Below are positions 32,452-41,387 of a stretch of DNA of 64,000 bases, piece by piece. The DNA is taken from assembly GCA_963715025.1 (NCBI GenBank), contig CAVQQQ010000004.1, positions 1 through 64,000 on the forward strand, given 5' to 3'. This DNA is from DASSJT01 sp963715025 (GTDB lineage Bacteria; Actinomycetota; Actinomycetes; Actinomycetales; Dermatophilaceae). The notes beneath the pieces were generated by a model. The model saw only the letters and a program-made list of their open reading frames with translations, was not told where the DNA came from and ran no database searches. The position numbers were made by a program, and so were the translations under genes. How positions within the stretch are numbered: the stretch's first letter is position 1; every line of letters starts with the position of its first letter.

Positions 32452-33865
32452 GACCGACACCTGGACTGCGGCCGACGACGAATACGTCCGGCAGGCCCTG
32501 AGCTCGCTGCGGACCGACGTGGAGGCCCTGCCGCTGGCCGACGTGCGGTTCGTCAAGGCCCGCGGCACCGCCCGACGCCGGCGGACCATGCTCGGCTGGA
32601 CCGCGGGCGCCGCGGCGGTGTTGGTCGCCGCCGTCGTCGGGTTCTCGGCGCTCGGCGGCGACAACGCCGGCCAGCCCGTGCCGCCCGCGACCAAGACCAC
32701 CACCCCGGTGGACCGGCAGGCCGTGTCGCCGTACCTGGCCGAGCCCGGCGCCCTGCCGCTGGGCAAGGAGTGGAAGCTGGCGCTCGGCTGGTCGAGCGAC
32801 TTCGACGTGCAGGCGACGAAGAACGCCGAGGCAGACCTGTGCTGGGCGAACATGTCGGCGAGACTCAACATCACGGACATCGGCGACCAGCAGGAGGACC
32901 AGAACGTCCTCTCGCGCAACGGGAACATCGAGGGACGTCAGACCCGCTGGAACGTCACTCGCAACTCTGCCGAGAGAGTGGCCACGTGGCAGGCCGACTC
33001 GATCGCCGGCTGCAAGCCGGGTGTTGGCGACTTCGCCATGAAGGGCGTGCAGACCACCGGCTGGCCGCGGCTCTACTCCTACACCGCCGGCAACGCCGGC
33101 TCCGGTTGGTATGCCGTGGCGCTGGCCGCCAACCACGTGACCGTCCTGAACGTCGTGGAGCCCGACCACCCCAAGACCGAGTTCACCCGCGCCGAAGTCG
33201 AGCGTCTCGCGGCCATCGCCACCGAGCGGCTCGAGCAGTACGGCGGCGGCACCGCGACCCCGTCGGCCTCCACCCCGTCGGCGACTGCGCCATCCAGTGG
33301 CGCGGACATGCCGGTGGTCGGCTCCGAGCCGGCGCTGCCCTCCAGCCTGTTCGTGCCGGCCTCGAAGTGGTCATCGCCGGAGCTCACGAAGGGTGTCCGC
33401 ACGTCCGCCGGCCCGGGGTCCCAGGAGGGCTCGGCGTCGATCGCCTCGTGCGAGACCGACCAGTTCCAGGCCGGGGTCGGCGGTCGCTACGGCATCGTCT
33501 CCGTGCGCGCCGGCAGCGCTCAGGCGAACTACATCGGCAAGCAGCGGGTGCGGCTGGACGACTCCGCGAGCAGCGCCCAGCAGCAGGCCTTCGTGCAGAC
33601 CCGGCTGGGCGAGGCGAAGGCCCTCTACGGCAAAGGCTGCACGTTCGGCAACGGCACCGTCAACGCGACCCCGGGGCCGACGGACGGCACCTGGCGCCTC
33701 GACACGGTCTTCAAGGACGGCACGCCCACCTTCACCGAGTGGGTAGGAGTGACGGCCCAGCAGACGCCCGGCGCCATGACGACCATCGTGCTGACGAAGG
33801 TGCCCGACCCCAAGATGGGCTTCCGCGAGCTCGACCGGCTGCTCAGCCTCGCCCGGCAGCGGTAG
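32444..33865 (+). CDS. Single-pass membrane protein coupled to ECF sigma factor (putative anti-sigma/sensor)
   Basis: A 473-residue protein. The cytoplasmic N-terminus (about 1-50) is followed by a membrane helix (about 53-70, WTAGAAAVLVAAVVGFSAL) and a large outer domain that falls into two similar-sized halves joined by a Ser/Thr/Pro linker (ATPSASTPSATAPSSG, about 268-285). No zinc anti-sigma motif (HxxxCxxC) is seen, so if it restrains the sigma factor it does so differently. GAGGAG precedes the ATG inside the sigma gene. The function is inferred from context only. Confidence 0.8.
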   Translation: MPETDTWTAADDEYVRQALSSLRTDVEALPLADVRFVKARGTARRRRTMLGWTAGAAAVLVAAVVGFSALGGDNAGQPVPPATKTTTPVDRQAVSPYLAEPGALPLGKEWKLALGWSSDFDVQATKNAEADLCWANMSARLNITDIGDQQEDQNVLSRNGNIEGRQTRWNVTRNSAERVATWQADSIAGCKPGVGDFAMKGVQTTGWPRLYSYTAGNAGSGWYAVALAANHVTVLNVVEPDHPKTEFTRAEVERLAAIATERLEQYGGGTATPSASTPSATAPSSGADMPVVGSEPALPSSLFVPASKWSSPELTKGVRTSAGPGSQEGSASIASCETDQFQAGVGGRYGIVSVRAGSAQANYIGKQRVRLDDSASSAQQQAFVQTRLGEAKALYGKGCTFGNGTVNATPGPTDGTWRLDTVFKDGTPTFTEWVGVTAQQTPGAMTTIVLTKVPDPKMGFRELDRLLSLARQR

Positions 33866-33874
33866 GCGCGCACG

Positions 33875-33904
33875 CGGCATACACGACAGCACACGGCATA
33901 CACG
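33875..33904 (+). repeat. Direct repeat CGGCATACACG x2
   Basis: CGGCATACACG occurs at 33875-33885 and 33894-33904, 19 bases apart, in non-coding DNA just before the terminator stem. These are two of the over-represented GGCATAC words and show that the bias is not only a codon effect. Confidence 0.7.
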
Positions 33905-33910
33905 GCAACA

Positions 33911-33951
33911 GAGAGCGGCCGGTCACCTCGCTGACGTGACCGGCCGCTCTC
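33911..33951. terminator. Bidirectional terminator, 16-bp perfect stem
   Basis: GAGAGCGGCCGGTCAC (33911-33926) and GTGACCGGCCGCTCTC (33936-33951) pair perfectly around nine bases, between the 3' ends of the convergent membrane-protein and sucD genes. It lacks a T-tract, as is common for actinobacterial stem-loop terminators. Confidence 0.85.
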
Positions 33952-33975
33952 GAGGTGCGCGAAGCCCGCGAGGGA

Positions 33976-34869
33976 CTACCTCTGCAGGCCCTGCATGATC
34001 TCGCGCATGAGCGAGGCGGTCCCGGACGGCGTCTTGCCGACCCTCACGCCGGCCGCCTCGAGAGCCTCCTTCTTGGCCGCGGCCGTGCCCGACGAGCCTG
34101 ACACGATGGCGCCGGCGTGGCCCATCGTCTTGCCCTCGGGCGCGGTGAACCCGGCGACGTAGCCGACGACCGGCTTGGTCACGTGCTCCTTGATGAAGTC
34201 CGCTGCTCGCTCCTCGGCGTCGCCGCCGATCTCGCCGATGATGACGATCGCGTCAGTGCCGGGGTCGTTCTGGAACGCCTCGAGGCAGTCGATGTGGGTG
34301 GTGCCGATGACCGGGTCGCCGCCGATGCCGACCGCCGAGGAGAAGCCGATGTCCCGCAGCTCGTACATCATCTGGTACGTCAGCGTGCCCGACTTCGAGA
34401 CCAGGCCGATCCGGCCGAGGCCGGAGATGTCGGCCGGGATGATGCCCGCGTTGGACTTCCCAGGGCTGATCAGACCGGGGCAGTTCGGGCCGATGAGGCG
34501 AGTCGTGCCCTTGCCTGAGGCGTAGCGGAAGAACTCCGCGGTGTCGCGTACCGGCACGCCCTCGGTGATGACCACGGCCAGCGGCAGCCCGGCGTCCACC
34601 GCCTCCACGACCGCCGACTTGGTGAACGCCGCCGGGACGAAGATGACCGAGACGTTGGCACCGGTCTCGCTGATCGCCTCGGCCACCGTGCCGAACACTG
34701 GCACTGCCACGCCGCCCTCGAAGTCGACCGTCGTACCCGCCTTGCGCGGGTTGACGCCGCCGACGATGGTGGTCCCGGACTTGAGCATGCGCTGGGTGTG
34801 CTTCATGCCCTCGGACCCGGTCATGCCCTGGACGATGACCTTGGAGTTCTCGTCGAGAAAGATTGCCAT
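33976..34869 (-). CDS. sucD: Succinate-CoA ligase [ADP-forming], alpha subunit
   Basis: A 297-residue TCA-cycle subunit that carries the phosphohistidine. It shows KVIVQGMTGSEGMKHT (CoA-binding), NPRKAGTTV, PNCPGLISPG, GLVSKSGTLTYQMMYEL, GIGGDPVIGTTHIDCLEAF, and the active-site His in TMGHAGAIVSGSSGTA. Length is standard. It follows sucC with a 30-base gap and forms its heterodimer; the terminator downstream closes the operon. Confidence 0.98.
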   Translation of the reverse strand: MAIFLDENSKVIVQGMTGSEGMKHTQRMLKSGTTIVGGVNPRKAGTTVDFEGGVAVPVFGTVAEAISETGANVSVIFVPAAFTKSAVVEAVDAGLPLAVVITEGVPVRDTAEFFRYASGKGTTRLIGPNCPGLISPGKSNAGIIPADISGLGRIGLVSKSGTLTYQMMYELRDIGFSSAVGIGGDPVIGTTHIDCLEAFQNDPGTDAIVIIGEIGGDAEERAADFIKEHVTKPVVGYVAGFTAPEGKTMGHAGAIVSGSSGTAAAKKEALEAAGVRVGKTPSGTASLMREIMQGLQR

Positions 34870-34899
34870 TTGGTGTCTACCGATCTATGTGTTCGGGGC

Positions 34900-36093
34900 T
34901 CAGGACTTCGACGCGAGCTCGGCGGCCCGGCGGGCGGCGCCGTCCATCGTCTCTTCGATGGTCACCAGCGGGTGGTTGAACTCGGCCAGGATGCGCCGGC
35001 CCTCCTCGACGTTGTTGCCGTCGAGGCGCACCACGAGCGGCTTGTCCTCCTCGCCGCCGAGCGCCTCCAGCGCACCCACGATGCCGTTGGCCACCGCGTC
35101 ACACGCGGTGATGCCGCCGAAGACGTTGACGAAGACCGACTTGACCTGCTCGTCGCCCAGGATGATGTGCAGACCGTCGGCCATGACCTCGGCCGATGCA
35201 CCGCCGCCGATGTCCAGGAAGTTGGCCGGCTTGGGGTGGTTGCCCTCCGCGTCGGTGAACTCCTCGCCGGCATAGGCCACCACGTCGAGCGTTGACATGA
35301 CCAGACCGGCGCCATTGCCGATGATGCCGACCGAACCGTCGAGCTTGACGTAGTTGAGGTCCTTCTCCTTCGCGGCGGCCTCCAGCGGGTCGGCGGCGGT
35401 CTTGTCCTCGAGCGCCTCGTGGTCGGGGTGGCGGAAGGCGGCGTTGTCGTCGAGCGACACCTTGCCGTCGAGGGCGATGATGGCGCCGTCCTCGGTCTTG
35501 ACCAGCGGGTTGACCTCCACCAGGGTGGCGTCCTCGTCGCGATAGACCTCCCACAGGCGCCTCAGCACCGGCTCGATCTTCGCGGCCGTCTCCGCGTCGA
35601 AACCAGCTGCCTCGACGATCTCCCGGGACTTGGCGTCGTCGATTCCCGTGTTGGGATCGACCTCGATCTTGGCCAGGGCCTCGGGACGCTCGACCGCAAG
35701 CTGCTCGATGTCCATGCCACCTTCCTTGCTGCACATAGCGAGCAGCGTGCGGTTGGCGCGGTCCAGCAGGAGCGAGAAGTAGTACTCGTCGGCGATCTTG
35801 GCGCCCGCGGCGATCATCACCGTGCCCACGGTGTGGCCCTTGATGTCCATGCCGAGGATCTGCCTGGCGAGCTGCTCGGCCTCGTCGGCCGACTTCGCGA
35901 CCTTCACGCCGCCTGCCTTGCCGCGGCCGCCGGTCTTGACCTGCGCTTTGACGACGGTCACGCCGCCGCTCTTGGGCCCGATGGTCTCTGCGGCCGCGCG
36001 CGCCGCCTCGGGGGTGGTGGCCACGGCGCCGGCCAGGACCGGCACGCCATGAGCCTCGAAAATGTCGCGAGCCTGGTACTCGAAGAGATCCAC
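34900..36093 (-). CDS. sucC: Succinate-CoA ligase [ADP-forming], beta subunit
   Basis: A 397-residue ATP-grasp subunit: MDLFEYQARDIFEAHGVPV, VVKAQVKTGGRGKAGGVKVA, ISPxA-like central domain, EVNPLVKTEDG, ALDGKVSLDDNAAFRH, and a C-terminal NIFGGI-like FVNVFGGITACDAVANGIV. It binds ATP/ADP and, with SucD, converts succinyl-CoA to succinate with substrate-level phosphorylation. The gene pair is chromosomal backbone and in related genomes usually sits near the DUF6350-purN-purH block. Confidence 0.98.
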   Translation of the reverse strand: MDLFEYQARDIFEAHGVPVLAGAVATTPEAARAAAETIGPKSGGVTVVKAQVKTGGRGKAGGVKVAKSADEAEQLARQILGMDIKGHTVGTVMIAAGAKIADEYYFSLLLDRANRTLLAMCSKEGGMDIEQLAVERPEALAKIEVDPNTGIDDAKSREIVEAAGFDAETAAKIEPVLRRLWEVYRDEDATLVEVNPLVKTEDGAIIALDGKVSLDDNAAFRHPDHEALEDKTAADPLEAAAKEKDLNYVKLDGSVGIIGNGAGLVMSTLDVVAYAGEEFTDAEGNHPKPANFLDIGGGASAEVMADGLHIILGDEQVKSVFVNVFGGITACDAVANGIVGALEALGGEEDKPLVVRLDGNNVEEGRRILAEFNHPLVTIEETMDGAARRAAELASKS

Positions 36094-36304
36094 GGGAGAG
36101 AGTCCGTCCTCGTCAGGAAAGGGATGTCCGGATGCGAGGGTAGTCCCGGCACAGGCCCGCGCGCTTCCCTGGGTGCCGTGCTGGGACCAAGGTCACGCGA
36201 CCCGCCGACATGCCTCCCGGAACCTACTCGCGGGTAGTTCTCGCGATGTCGGTATCCCACTCAAATGGCGACATAGCGACAGCCCGGACCAGCAGGTATG
36301 CCGG

Positions 36305-37276
36305 TCAGCCGGGCGGGGTGCGCCCCTCTAGCACCGCGGTGAGCAGGTCGGCGTCGCAGTTGCCACCGGTCATGATGACCCCCACCCGCCGGCCCTGCAC
36401 CAGCTCGCGCTCGGCCAGGAGACCGGCCGTCGCGATGGCACCCGATGGCTCGCACAGGTGGTGCGTCGTCCGGAGCAGCAGCCGCATGGCCTCGGCGGTG
36501 AGGTCGTCGGGCGCGACCAGCACGCGCGCGGCTCCCTTGACGATCGTCTCGACCGCCACGTCGTCAGGGGTCCGGCAAGCGACCCCGTCGACGAAGGTCA
36601 GGGCGCTCTCGGTCTCGACCGATCGCCCCAGCTCGAAGGACCGGGCGTACGCAGGCGCACCCTTGGCCACCACGCCGACGATCTCGGTGGGCAGCCCGAG
36701 CAGATCGCGCACGCCGATGAGCCCGCAGATCCCAGATCCCATGCCCACCGGCACGTACACGGTGTCCAAGGGCCCGGCCGCATCGAACAGCTCGCGGGCG
36801 TAGGTCGCCACCCCGAGCACGAGGTCCTCGTGGAACGGCGGCACCGGCTCGAGCCCGAACTCCTGGCCCTGGGACATCGCGAACTCCCGGGCCTCCTGGT
36901 AGTCGCGTCCGTGCACGATCAGCTCGGCCCCGAAGGCTTCCATCGCCGCGTTCTTGTCGGGGCTGTTGCCGTGGGGCACCACGATGACGACGCGCCGCCC
37001 AGCCGCTCGGCCGGCATACGCCAACGACTGCCCGTGGTTGCCTCGCGTTGCGGAGACCAGACCGGGCACGTCTGGCCGTTCGCGCACCATCCGCTCGGCG
37101 TAGACGAGCCCGCCGCGCACCTTGAAAGCGCCGGTGGGCGTGGCGTTCTCGTGCTTGACCCAGACTTCGGCGCCGATCGCGCGGCCCAGGAGCGGCCAGG
37201 CGTACTGCGGGGTGGGTGCCACGTGCCTGCGCACGACGTCCGTGGCGCGGTCCAGGTCGCCTAGGGTGAAAGCCAT
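36305..37276 (-). CDS. PLP-dependent threonine/serine dehydratase-like protein
   Basis: A 323-residue fold-type II PLP enzyme. The Schiff-base Lys lies in TGAFKVRGGLVYAE (about residue 52), the PLP-ring Asn in SATRGNHGQSLAYAG, the phosphate loop is VPVGMGSGICG, and the terminal VIMTGGNCD closes the site. It lacks the ACT regulatory domain of biosynthetic IlvA, so a catabolic threonine/serine or hydroxyaspartate dehydratase is likely. Its ATG lies in a CCATGG that also holds the start of the divergent lipoprotein, so the two start codons overlap. Confidence 0.9.
   Translation of the reverse strand: MAFTLGDLDRATDVVRRHVAPTPQYAWPLLGRAIGAEVWVKHENATPTGAFKVRGGLVYAERMVRERPDVPGLVSATRGNHGQSLAYAGRAAGRRVVIVVPHGNSPDKNAAMEAFGAELIVHGRDYQEAREFAMSQGQEFGLEPVPPFHEDLVLGVATYARELFDAAGPLDTVYVPVGMGSGICGLIGVRDLLGLPTEIVGVVAKGAPAYARSFELGRSVETESALTFVDGVACRTPDDVAVETIVKGAARVLVAPDDLTAEAMRLLLRTTHHLCEPSGAIATAGLLAERELVQGRRVGVIMTGGNCDADLLTAVLEGRTPPG
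37262..37267 (+). promoter_or_regulatory. Leaderless-type -10 box (TAGGGT) of the lipoprotein gene
   Basis: TAGGGT lies exactly 7 nt before the ATG at 37275, inside the first codons of the opposite-strand dehydratase. It favours this ATG over the GTG at 37341. Confidence 0.45.
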
Positions 37277-37778
37277 GGCCCGAGTGTCTCAGGCAACAGC
37301 GGCCGTTCGGGGTGCGAACCGCCCCAGACCACAGCACCATGTGCGCGTGCCCCTGCGCCCCGCCGGAGTCGCGGTCCTCGCCTCTGCCCTGACCGCCATC
37401 GGACTCGTGGGCTGCGGCTCTGATTCCCCTGGCACAGCGCCGGCTCAGAGCGTCTTCCCCATCACCCTGACGCGCACCGGGGGGATCGCCGGGTTCCACG
37501 ACAAGGCGGTCATCGCCAGCGACGGGGCGGTCGACCTCACGACCAAACAGGGCCGGCGCCAGTGCACGCTCGACCCGACGGTCCTCGCCGCCGTGGGCGG
37601 AGCCGCGAGCGCCATCACCGGAACCGCGGCGACGACACCGGCTCACCCCGACGACCTGGTGGTCATCGTGACCACGGGCCGCGGGTCGGCCCGCGTCGAG
37701 GATTCCGTCCTGGCGACCGTGTCCGGCGAGCTGGGCCGGCTGCTCGACCCCAAGCAGACCTCGGCTGTATGCCGGTGA
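37275..37778 (+). CDS. Putative lipoprotein of unknown function
   Basis: A 167-residue protein. A basic N-region is followed by a hydrophobic core (AGVAVLASALTAIGLVGCGS) with lipobox L-V-G-C, the lipidated Cys near residue 47. A GTG at 37341 would give a more usual signal length (Cys25) and is the alternative start. The mature part (about 120 residues) contains ITLTRTGGIAGFHDKAVI and two cysteines (Cys in RRQCTLD and near the end in AVCR) that may form a disulphide. It resembles small actinobacterial lipoproteins without known role. Confidence 0.75.
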   Translation: MARVSQATAAVRGANRPRPQHHVRVPLRPAGVAVLASALTAIGLVGCGSDSPGTAPAQSVFPITLTRTGGIAGFHDKAVIASDGAVDLTTKQGRRQCTLDPTVLAAVGGAASAITGTAATTPAHPDDLVVIVTTGRGSARVEDSVLATVSGELGRLLDPKQTSAVCR

Positions 37779-38466
37779 TCCGACCAGCCCTAGAAGGTGA
37801 CCTCGGTGCCTGCGCCGGCCCCGGGGCAGCCGTCGCAGTCAGCAGGGGTGCTGCGACTGCGGCAGCCGTGGCGGGCCCGAATGCGAGGCCGTGGGTTCTA
37901 GGATCACGTTGTGTTCTCCTCCCGGATGGGCCGCGCGCGGCGCGCGGCCACAGTGGCCAGAACCCTGCAGACAGGTGTCACCAGCCACAAGGTGGAGCCG
38001 AAAGTCTTTACGGAACCTTGGAATTGAGCCAGCGAGGGGGTCTGGGATCGCCTGATGTGGCCCGGCTTGGTGGGCGGCCCGGCTTGGTGGGCACAGGAGT
38101 GCGCCGCCGAATCCCCTGAAATCGGCGGCGCACTGGACAGGGTGCTGAACCCTGATGATCGGGTGGACACGACGCTGACCCGACACCACCAATGTCACCC
38201 CGAAAGCGCTGCACGACAAGTGGCAGAGACGGATCTTTGCCATTCCTTGAACGAGAAATGGGCAATCGCTGGAAGAGCAGGGAGGCTCAGCTGTGGAAAT
38301 AGAGCCAAATTTGGCCAAAGGGGTGTCTCCCAGCGCCAGGCGGCACTCGGGGCGGATCGTCAGCGAAGGCATGGTGGGCCGCCGGCCACAGGGGCTGGCG
38401 ACCCACCGCCAGATGCTCCGCCGCAGGTCAGCAAGGCTGCAGACCCGCTGAGGCGGGCCAGCCAGG
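37779..38466. other. Non-coding stretch with lower GC, no gene recognised
   Basis: About 690 bases downstream of two convergent genes. GC is visibly lower than in the flanks around 37980-38320. It holds a 21-bp perfect palindrome (37929-37949) and a short direct duplication of CCCGGCTTGGTGGGC near 38060. Frames on either strand give no recognisable protein. It may be old insertion or deletion debris next to the broken M4 protease gene. Confidence 0.5.
37929..37949. repeat. Perfect GC palindrome GGCCGCGCGC-G-GCGCGCGGCC
   Basis: Ten-base arms with a one-base centre in non-coding DNA. It can extrude as a cruciform and could be part of a terminator for the lipoprotein gene, although the distance from its stop (about 150 bases) is long. 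Confidence 0.6.
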
Positions 38467-40515
38467 TCAGCTGACGGTCACCGCCGTGTCGTCGACGACG
38501 AACGACGTCTGCAGCGAGAAGTCCTCGCTCATCAGGAACTTCACGGTCACGCTCTGGCCCTTGTATGCCAGCAGGTCGAACGACTTCTGGACATACGTGG
38601 AATTCGCGCTCAGGTTGGAGTAGGTGGCCAGGGTGGTGGTCACCCCGCCTACGACTACCTGCGGCTTCATCGTGTCGTAGACGGTGCTCGTCGTGGTCTC
38701 CGACGTGTCGATCCGGACCCAGAAGGTGAACGTCGCCGACGTCGCGGTCGATGGGATCGACACCGTCTGGCTCTCGTTCTCCGTCGCCGTGGTCCCGTTG
38801 CCGCCGAGCCACATCTTCCAGCTGCCGGTGCGAGCCGGACGGCCGGTGTTGTTCGTGATCGGTCCCGCGGTGCCGGTCCAGTTGACCGCACCGGACTCGA
38901 ACCCTGGGTTGAGCAGCAGGTTCGACCCCGTGGGCGGAGGCGTGCTGCCGCCGCAGGTCTCGGTGCCGGCCGGGGCGCTAATGGCCTTCATGGCGTTCTC
39001 CACCGCGATGCACTGGGCGCTGCCTGAGCCGTAGAGCTCGCGAGCTGACGCGATGGCCCCGTTGCGGGCCGCGGCGTAGTTGCTGCTCGAGGTGAGCTTC
39101 GTGGTGAGGGTGCGGTACCACACCTTCTCGGCAACGACGTGGCCGGCGCCGGTGAACGAAGACCCGTTGCAGGTTGGGCTGTTGTAGCTCACGCCATTGA
39201 TGGTCTTGGCGCCCGAGCCCTCTGAGGCGAGGTAGTACCAGTGGTTCAGGGGCCCTGAGGAGTAGTGGACGTTGAGGCTGCCGATGCCCGAGTACCAGCA
39301 GTCCGGGCTCGTGCCGTCCCGGCTCGGCTTGTCCATGTAGCGCAGGGGCGTGCCGTTGCCGTTGATGTTGATCTTCTCGCCGAGGAGGTAGTCGCCCACG
39401 TCAGACGAGTTGTTCGCGTTCCACTCGACGCCGCTGCCGAAGATGTCGGACGTCGACTCGTTGAGGCCACCGGACTCGCCGCTGTAGGTAAGGTTGGCGG
39501 TGTTCTCGGTCACGCCGTGGCTCATCTCGTGGCCAGCCACGTCGAGCTCGGTGAGGGGATGGGTGTTGCTGGCCCCGTCGCCATAGGTCATCTGCGTGCC
39601 ATCCCAGAACGCGTTGACGTACGCGTTGCCGTAGTGGACGCGGCTGCGGGCCCCCGTGCCGTTGTTCCAGATGCCGGCGCGGGAGTGCACCGAGCTGTAG
39701 TACGCGTAGGTGCGCTCGGCGCCGTACTCGGCGTCCACACCAGCGGTCTGGCGGCTGCTCGTGGAGCCGTTGCCCTACACGTTGTCGGCATCGGTGAACT
39801 GGGTGCCCGTCCCGGACGTCGCCCCGTTGAGGTCGGTCGTGTAGTTCCCGTGGGAGTCCTTGAGCAGCCAGGTCGAGCCGGACAGGATGGTGTTGAGGGT
39901 CACGGTGCCGGAGTACATCGAGTAGCCCGTCCCGGTCTCGATCTCGTCGTGGCTGCTGCGGACGGCGCCCGATGTGGCGTCGACGATGGTGTGGAACCGG
40001 CTCGGGGTCTGGTCTGCCCTGGTCCCCGTTGTCACCACGTCGTAGGCCAGGCGGGGCGCACCCTCACGGGCGTCGACGACGAGCGTGCTGGTGGTCGCCT
40101 CGCCGGTCGCGGCGGAGCGCTGCGCGCCGAGCGACTCGGCCCTGGCCCTGGAGAAGACAGGGGTCGTCGAGGGCACCGTCGCCAGGCCGGTCGCGTTCCA
40201 GATCACCTGTTCCCGGTCCGCGGACCTCGTGACGATGAAGTCACCCCCCAGCACCCTCAGGCCCTGGAAGGTCCGGTCGTAGCGCACGTGGACGGTGCCG
40301 TCCGGGTCGCTGAGCACTGAGCGCACGATGAGCTTCTCGCTGCTCGGAAGCTTCAAGTGGGACCGCACCGCGTCTGCGCGGCTTTGCTCGGCCGCCACCG
40401 AGGGGGTTGGGGTGCTGCTCCTGGCCAGTGGCATTGCAGTGCTGGGGGCTGCGAATGGCAGTGCCAGTGCAGCTGCAGCAGCGCCTACTGCGGCGCTCCG
40501 TGGGACTCGTTTCAC
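38467..40515 (-). pseudogene. Secreted M4 (thermolysin-like) metalloprotease interrupted by one in-frame TAG
   Basis: Ignoring one stop, this reads as a 682-residue secreted protease: signal peptide (VKRVPRSAAVGAAAAALALP), FTP/PepSY propeptide, catalytic domain with HEMSH (329-333) and ELNE-type Glu (GGLNESTSD, 353), and a C-terminal beta-sandwich of about 150 residues (LLLNPGFESG … FVVDDTAVTVS) likely to bind polymer. Codon 247 (39775-39777) is TAG where the family has Trp (ADNV-stop-GNGS). Frame and protein quality are normal on both sides, so this is a fresh nonsense change, a sequencing error or a read-through site. The GTG start has GGAGAAGG. Confidence 0.85.
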
Positions 40516-40696
40516 GACAGCCTTCTCCTCCGAGAGCGAGCCGCAGGGGATTTCCCTGCGGTTCATGCGGCGCCGGTCCCAGGGTCAGGATCCGCCTGCC
40601 CGTCGCGCGGCGTCGGCGGAACGCTGGCGCTGCCGGTGGATGGCCGTCAATGGCGGAAGACGAACATTGGCGCAAGCAAGGGGAACCCTCGAAGAA

Positions 40697-40742
40697 CCAC
40701 TGGCATGCTCTTGGCGAGTACTCACTGAAAATCAGCCAGTGG
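40697..40742. promoter_or_regulatory. Inverted repeat CCACTGGC…GCCAGTGG upstream of the M4 protease
   Basis: CCACTGGC (40697-40704) and GCCAGTGG (40735-40742) are perfect inverted copies in a low-GC patch about 180-230 bases upstream of the protease start, in the gap to the B12-binding gene. It could be an operator; support is limited to symmetry and position. Confidence 0.3.
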
Positions 40743-40833
40743 AAAGAAATGGCAAAGGACAGCACAAGATGCTCGGAACTCTTGCCAGGTTTGCCAGTTT
40801 GTCGCTTGTGGAGAGAAGGCAGCGCAACCGGCC

Positions 40834-41235
40834 TCAGGCCGGGACAACCGCCCCCCGCACCCATTCGACGATCTCCGTCGTGGTGGCGCCCGGTGTGAAG
40901 ATCTTCGCGACACCCATGCGCTCCAGTTCGGGGATGTCCGCCTCCGGGATGATCCCACCGCCAAACACGACGATGTCACTGGCGTCGCGCTCCGCGAGCA
41001 GTTCGGTGACCTTCTTGAAGAGCGTCATGTGGGCGCCCGAAAGCACCGAGAGGCCCACGGCGTCGGCATCCTCCTGGATGGCCGCCTCCACGATCTGCTC
41101 GGGGGTCTGGTGGAGGCCGGTGTAGACAACCTCCATGCCGGCGTCGCGGAGGGCGCGGGCCACCACTTTGGCGCCGCGGTCATGGCCGTCGAGTCCGGGC
41201 TTGGCCACGAGGACGCGCAGGGGAGCTTCGCTCAT
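40834..41235 (-). CDS. Cobalamin (B12)-binding domain protein, methylmalonyl-CoA mutase C-domain type
   Basis: A 133-residue flavodoxin-like B12-binding domain. It has the base-off signature D-x-H-x-x-G in KPGLDGHDRGAKVVARAL, then GMEVVYTG, the SVLSGAHMTLF loop that contacts the cofactor tail, and VVFGGGIIPEADIPEL. It is a free-standing small domain, as in split acyl-CoA mutases where the catalytic chain is encoded elsewhere; no partner is in the window. A leaderless-type TACAGT lies 7 nt before the ATG, which sets the start six codons downstream of an alternative ATG. Confidence 0.92.
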   Translation of the reverse strand: MSEAPLRVLVAKPGLDGHDRGAKVVARALRDAGMEVVYTGLHQTPEQIVEAAIQEDADAVGLSVLSGAHMTLFKKVTELLAERDASDIVVFGGGIIPEADIPELERMGVAKIFTPGATTTEIVEWVRGAVVPA

Positions 41236-41242
41236 GGACAGC

Positions 41243-41248
41243 ACTGTA
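41243..41248 (-). promoter_or_regulatory. Leaderless-type -10 box (TACAGT) of the B12-binding gene
   Basis: On the minus strand TACAGT lies exactly 7 nt before the ATG at 41235, with no Shine-Dalgarno between. Confidence 0.5.
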
Positions 41249-41387
41249 GCCAAGGGAGAGCGGTTGCCCAGAACGGCTGCGACCCATCTGACATTCGCCG
41301 CAGAATGTCCACGCGACGCGCCGGTCGGCAGGCAACTGTGAGCGAATCCTCGTCTTTCACCAGAAGAGCCGCTACCTTCGAGTCACC

